DNA from: Mycolicibacter sp. MU0102 | GTDB lineage: Bacteria > Actinomycetota > Actinomycetes > Mycobacteriales > Mycobacteriaceae | Assembly (NCBI RefSeq): GCF_963378105.1 | Contig: NZ_OY726398.1 | Span: 3,658,001-3,722,000 of the forward strand | Reading direction: 5' to 3' | Length of the DNA stretch: 64,000 bases | Program-made: the position numbers and the translations under genes | Shown here: one piece after another, positions 60,694 through 64,000 of the stretch | How the letters are laid out: each line of letters starts with the position of its first letter | Position numbering within the stretch: the stretch's first letter is position 1 | Notes under the pieces: model-generated | What the model was told of the DNA's origin: nothing | Seen by the model: the letters and a program-made list of their open reading frames with translations, nothing else | The model's database searches: none

Positions 60694-61436
60694 CGCAGCA
60701 TCCCGTCGGGCCCGGGCGCCCAGGCGCCGATGGCCGCCAGGCCGGCGTCGGCCATCTCGCCGAAGAGTCGGCGCCCTTCGGCGGCGGTGGCGGTGGTCGG
60801 GTCCCCCAGCACCCCGATGGCGCTCACCGCGGCGACGCCGCCGTCGCGCATTGCGGGCAGCAGCTGCACCAGCGGCGCGCTGTTGCCCGGCAGTGCCCGG
60901 TCGAACCTCACGCTGTCGGGCGAAAGATGCAGCAGCAGAGACGTTTCAGTGTGACCAGCATGGGCATCGGCGCACGGAGCGGCGCACGGAAGCCACGCCA
61001 CGTCGCGGCCTTCGAAGCGCAGCCGGCCTACCGCCTCGATTAAGGCGGGCACATTGCCTCCATGGCCGTTGACGAAAACCACCCGCTGCGCCCAGCAGCA
61101 GGCGGAACGGCCGTACTCCAGCAAAAGCTGGATCAGCGCCTCGGTGCCGATCGAGATGGTGCCGGCAAAGCTCTGATGCTCGCCGCTGGCCCCGTAGGCG
61201 ATGGCAGGCGCGACCGCCCAGCCCGGCCCCGTCGCGGAACCCGCCGACCGCTCGGCCAGCTCCTGGGCGAGCGCGCGCGCGACCCGGGTATCGGTGTCCA
61301 GAGGTAGGTGCGGGCCGTGCTGCTCAGTCGACCCGACGGGGACTAAAAGCATCATCCCGCGCCCCCGCAGCTGACCCTGTAGCCGGTTCTGCAGCTCGCT
61401 CCAGGTCGAACCACCGAGCTCGCCGCCAACCGCCAT
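60690..61436 (-). CDS. mftE: Mycofactocin precursor peptidase MftE (creatininase family)
   Basis: A 248-residue metalloenzyme of the creatininase family. Metal ligands are visible in VPVGSTEQHGPHLPLDTDTR, FVNGHGGNVPAL and DAHAGHTETSLLLH. MftE cleaves the modified MftA peptide to release the AHDP moiety (3-amino-5-[(p-hydroxyphenyl)methyl]-4,4-dimethyl-2-pyrrolidinone). Its ATG at 61436 is 196 nt after the mftD stop, an unusually large gap in an otherwise packed cluster. Confidence 0.94.
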   Translation of the reverse strand: MAVGGELGGSTWSELQNRLQGQLRGRGMMLLVPVGSTEQHGPHLPLDTDTRVARALAQELAERSAGSATGPGWAVAPAIAYGASGEHQSFAGTISIGTEALIQLLLEYGRSACCWAQRVVFVNGHGGNVPALIEAVGRLRFEGRDVAWLPCAAPCADAHAGHTETSLLLHLSPDSVRFDRALPGNSAPLVQLLPAMRDGGVAAVSAIGVLGDPTTATAAEGRRLFGEMADAGLAAIGAWAPGPDGMLR

Positions 61437-61461
61437 CGGACGATGGTAAGCGAATTCACCT

Positions 61462-61490
61462 GTCGTACACCAGTTGTTGACGAGTACGAC
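61462..61490. promoter_or_regulatory. Inverted repeat upstream of mftE
   Basis: GTCGTAC (61462-61468) and GTACGAC (61484-61490) are perfect 7-bp arms separated by 15 bp, starting 26 bp before the mftE start codon. A regulator site or an internal promoter region for mftEFG is possible. No regulator could be assigned. Confidence 0.45.
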
Positions 61491-61598
61491 CGGCGTAAAT
61501 TTTTCGCGCCAGGGGCCCGAAATGCCCCCGGCTGATCACGTCCGTCCCGTCCGCCACGGGCGTATCAGGATTGAGCCTGATTTAGCAGGTGGGCGCTT

Positions 61599-61622
61599 CC
61601 GGTCCGACAAGCGGCGGACCGG
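61599..61622 (-). terminator. Hairpin just after mftD
   Basis: CCGGTCCG (61599-61606) pairs with CGGACCGG (61615-61622), an 8-bp stem with an 8-nt loop, 10 nt past the mftD stop. It could attenuate read-through or protect the mftCD messenger 3' end. Terminator activity is uncertain because the mft genes downstream must also be expressed. Confidence 0.5.
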
Positions 61623-61632
61623 GGCCATCCGA

Positions 61633-62823
61633 CTAGACCTCGGCGGCGGGCACGCCCAGCGCCCGGGAGAATCCGGCCGGAATCAGGATGTCGTCCGTCG
61701 ACAGATCGTGCACCGAGGCCCGGCCGAGGCCCATCAGGGCCGAGTCGATGCCGCCCCGGAGGATGTCCAACACGTTCTCCACCCCGGGCTGTCCGGCGGC
61801 GGCCAGGCCCCACAGGTAGGCGCGTCCGATCATCACGGCACGCGCTCCCAGCGCCACCGCCTTGACGACATCGCTGCCCCGCCGGATACCACCGTCCAGC
61901 AACACCTCGATCTGGTCGCCCACGGCCTCGGCGATGGCCGGCAGGGCCCGGATCGCCGCCGGGGTACCGTCCAGGTTGTTGCCGCCGTGATTGGAGACTG
62001 AGATCGCCGAAACACCGGCATCCACAGCACGTTTCGCATCGTCAACCCGCATCACGCCCTTGAGCATGAACGGCCCGCCCCACAGCTCACGCAGCCAGGC
62101 GATGTCTTCCCAGGTGGGCGGCGGGGTACCCATCCACTCCCCATAGGCCTGGAAGAACGGCGGCCCGGCCTCGCCGCGGCCCGCTTGGTTGGGCACCCGC
62201 AGGGTCGGCGGACGCATGGTCTTGGCCCACCGCAGGAACCATCCGGGCCTGGTGAGAGCCTCCGGCATCATCTTGACCATGGTCTTGAGGTCCATCTTCT
62301 CCGGGATGGTGGGGCTGCCCCAGTCCCGCCCGTGCGAGAAGCTCCAGTCGGTGGTGGCGATCATCCCGACGGCCCCGGCCGCCCGAGCGCGCTCCACCCG
62401 CTCGGCAATCGCGTCGCGACCGCCCAGCCAGTAGATCTGAAAGAAGGTCTTGGGGTTGGCCGCGATGACCTCTTCCATCGGCTTGCTGGCAAACGACGAG
62501 AGACCCATCGCGGTCCCGCGCGCCGCCGCCGCTCGCGCGACGGCTACCTCGCCATCCGGGTCGACCGCCTGCACCCCGGTCGGCGAGATCATCACCGGCA
62601 TCGAGATCTCTTGCCCCATAACCGTTGTCGACAGTTCGCGACTGGCCGGCGCACCCACCACGTGCGGGGCGAATCCCAGTTCGCTGAACGCCGCCACGTT
62701 GTCGCTGACCGTCAGGCCCTTTTCGCTGGCCGAGATCAGCGAGGAGTAGGCAGACTTCGGGAGCCGCTTTTTGGCTCGTTCCTGGGCAATAGCAACCGTT
62801 TCGAACCAGACATCACGAGCCAT
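61633..62823 (-). CDS. mftD: Mycofactocin maturase-type FMN oxidase MftD
   Basis: A 396-residue FMN-dependent alpha-hydroxy-acid-dehydrogenase-fold enzyme (long annotated lldD1). The FMN-binding PVMISPTGVQAVDPDGE and the active-site AISVSNHGGNNLDGTPAAIR segment, followed by LLDGGIRRGSDVVKAVALGA and ALGARAVMIGRAYLWG, are clear. MftD oxidises AHDP to premycofactocin, the redox-active form. Starts 2 nt after the mftC stop. Confidence 0.94.
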   Translation of the reverse strand: MARDVWFETVAIAQERAKKRLPKSAYSSLISASEKGLTVSDNVAAFSELGFAPHVVGAPASRELSTTVMGQEISMPVMISPTGVQAVDPDGEVAVARAAAARGTAMGLSSFASKPMEEVIAANPKTFFQIYWLGGRDAIAERVERARAAGAVGMIATTDWSFSHGRDWGSPTIPEKMDLKTMVKMMPEALTRPGWFLRWAKTMRPPTLRVPNQAGRGEAGPPFFQAYGEWMGTPPPTWEDIAWLRELWGGPFMLKGVMRVDDAKRAVDAGVSAISVSNHGGNNLDGTPAAIRALPAIAEAVGDQIEVLLDGGIRRGSDVVKAVALGARAVMIGRAYLWGLAAAGQPGVENVLDILRGGIDSALMGLGRASVHDLSTDDILIPAGFSRALGVPAAEV

Positions 62824-62825
62824 TA

Positions 62826-63998
62826 TCAGATGGGACTTTCATTGCAGAGGCGGGCCGGCGGACGCATGGACAGCGTCAACGGCACCACATTGGTGATCGG
62901 TTTGCCGCGGGAATGATCCGCGGCCGGGCGGGGCTTGCTGCGATCGGCAGCCAGCGCGGGTGCGCCGTAGCCCTGGACGCATTCCGGATCGGGCCCATCC
63001 AGCGGCAGGCCGGTGAAGAACTTTGCTGCCATGCAGCCGCCCCGGCAGCTGTCGTAGTGGTCGCAGCTTCCGCAGGCGCCAGCGGACTGCGGCTCCCGCA
63101 GTTCACGAAACAGCGGAGCGTGCTTCCAGACGTTGTCGAAACCGCCGTCGGACAGCACGTTTCCAGCCAAGAAACGGTCGTGGATGGCAAATGGACAGGC
63201 GTAGACATCACCGACGGGGTCGATGAGGCACACCACGCGCCCGGCGCCACACATGTTCAGCCCGGCCAGCGCGCCGGGCGCGCCAAGTCCGGACAGGTGG
63301 AAGAAGGAGTCACCGGTGAGCACCCGTTCCCCGTTGGCCACCAGCCAGTCGTAGAGCTGGACCTGCTGGTCGGCGGTCGGGTGCAGGTCGTCCCAGACGT
63401 CGGCGCCTCGCCCCGACGGCCGCAGTCGGGTGATCCGCAGCGTCGCACCATAGCGGCTGGCCAACTCGGCGAAGTCGTCAAGCTGGTCGATATTGTGGCG
63501 GGTCGCAACGACCGAGATCTTGGCGTCGGAGAATCCTGCCGCGGCCAGGTTCTCCAGCGCCCGGATCGCCATATCGAACGAGCCGGGACCACGGATCGGG
63601 TCGTTGACCTCTGCGGTCGCACCGTCCAGGGAGATCTGGACGTCGACGTAGTCGCTGGCCGCCAGCTTGGCCGCCACCTCGGGGGTGATCCTCAGACCGT
63701 TGGTGGAGAACTTCACGCCGACGTGATGCTCGGTGGCGTAATCCACCAGCTCCCAAAAGTCCGAGCGCACTGTGGGTTCCCCGCCACCGATGTTGACGTA
63801 GAACACCTGCATGCGTTCCAGCTCGTCGATGATGTCCTTGCACTGTTGCGTAGACAGCTCGCGGGGATCGCGCTTGCCCGACGAGGACAGGCAATGCACG
63901 CACGCCAGGTTGCAGGCGTAGGTCAGCTCCCACGTCAGGCAGATCGGAGCGTCAAGCCCGTGCTCGAATTGTTCGATAAGCCGGGGCACCGGTGCCAC
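62826..63998 (-). CDS. mftC: Mycofactocin radical SAM maturase MftC (5' end at window edge)
   Basis: A radical SAM enzyme with a SPASM domain, at least 390 residues. The SAM-cluster motif is Cys29-x3-Cys33-x2-Cys36 in WELTYACNLACVHCLSS, and the C-terminal SPASM region has further Cys in GLNMCGAGRVVCLIDPVGDV and GACGSCDHYDSCRGGC. MftC decarboxylates the C-terminal Tyr of MftA and cross-links it to the neighbouring Val. The GTG at 63998 may not be the true start: homologues have a few more residues before PVPRLIEQF, so the first codons may lie outside the window. mftB and mftA should follow outward. Confidence 0.93.
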   Translation of the reverse strand: MAPVPRLIEQFEHGLDAPICLTWELTYACNLACVHCLSSSGKRDPRELSTQQCKDIIDELERMQVFYVNIGGGEPTVRSDFWELVDYATEHHVGVKFSTNGLRITPEVAAKLAASDYVDVQISLDGATAEVNDPIRGPGSFDMAIRALENLAAAGFSDAKISVVATRHNIDQLDDFAELASRYGATLRITRLRPSGRGADVWDDLHPTADQQVQLYDWLVANGERVLTGDSFFHLSGLGAPGALAGLNMCGAGRVVCLIDPVGDVYACPFAIHDRFLAGNVLSDGGFDNVWKHAPLFRELREPQSAGACGSCDHYDSCRGGCMAAKFFTGLPLDGPDPECVQGYGAPALAADRSKPRPAADHSRGKPITNVVPLTLSMRPPARLCNESPI

Positions 63999-64000
63999 GG

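Noticed and set aside
61512..61528. GGGGC/GCCCC stem before mftE as an intrinsic terminator
   Set aside because: Only 5 bp, with no U tract in either direction; kept only as part of the gap's structure.

Overview
The window is high-GC chromosomal DNA of a mycobacterium. The main evidence is an S10/spc ribosomal superoperon interrupted by an arylsulfatase/formylglycine-enzyme module, the mycofactocin (mft) genes beside rpsJ, the secY-adk-map order, tandem TIGR00027-type methyltransferases, a 5-kb PGRS-type glycine-rich gene, DUF732 and DUF4436 proteins, an EccE-like protein and a DUF222/HNH (13E12-type) gene. A non-tuberculous species, possibly of the M. terrae group (PGRS protein with a signal peptide instead of a PE domain), is plausible, but the species cannot be fixed from this sequence.

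Left third (1-20.3 kb). The 3' tip of a probable rmlB and all of rmlC (dTDP-rhamnose synthesis) meet a convergent FHA-ABC exporter. Across a palindrome lies the valine-catabolic operon mmsA-fadE9-like-mmsB. Then come a DUF222/HNH gene, a secreted L,D-transpeptidase-like protein, a HAD-like protein, a NarL-type response regulator overlapping its soluble GAF histidine kinase, a MarR regulator, a type III polyketide synthase, a stand-alone sigma region 4 gene that looks like the remnant of an ECF sigma factor (sigL-like), a TetR regulator, a MacB-type ABC transporter pair, and a leftward string of FAD monooxygenase, DUF4389 membrane protein, methyltransferase and small exported protein.

Middle (20.3-54.2 kb). 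Mostly leftward: rpsJ-rplC-rplD-rplW-rplB-rpsS-rplV-rpsC-rplP-rpmC-rpsQ, then an insert of about 9.4 kb (EccE-like protein, secreted protein, LysR, arylsulfatase atsA, formylglycine-generating enzyme, PstS lipoprotein, DUF4436 protein), then rplN-rplX-rplE-rpsN-rpsH-rplF-rplR-rpsE-rpmD-rplO, a strong hairpin terminator, sppA, a DUF732 protein, a beta-lactamase-fold esterase, an IclR-like remnant, the PGRS gene, two methyltransferases and finally secY-adk-map. The FGE presumably activates the sulfatase beside it. The LysR gene upstream with its palindrome is the likely regulator.

Right end (54.2-64 kb). A DUF4442 protein, a lipoprotein-like carboxylesterase and a cytochrome P450 precede the leftward mycofactocin genes mftC-mftD-(gap)-mftE-mftF-mftG. 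MftC (radical SAM), MftE (peptidase), MftD (FMN oxidase) and MftF (glycosyltransferase) build the redox cofactor from the MftA peptide, and MftG links its oxidation to respiration. mftA, mftB and mftR would lie just beyond the right edge.

Non-coding structure includes a 47-70 bp dispersed repeat with terminal inverted repeats (three copies), several operator-like palindromes, strong hairpin terminators at operon ends, a 12-bp tandem repeat, and candidate promoters for the S10 and spc gene blocks. No tRNA, rRNA, CRISPR array or complete insertion sequence was seen.
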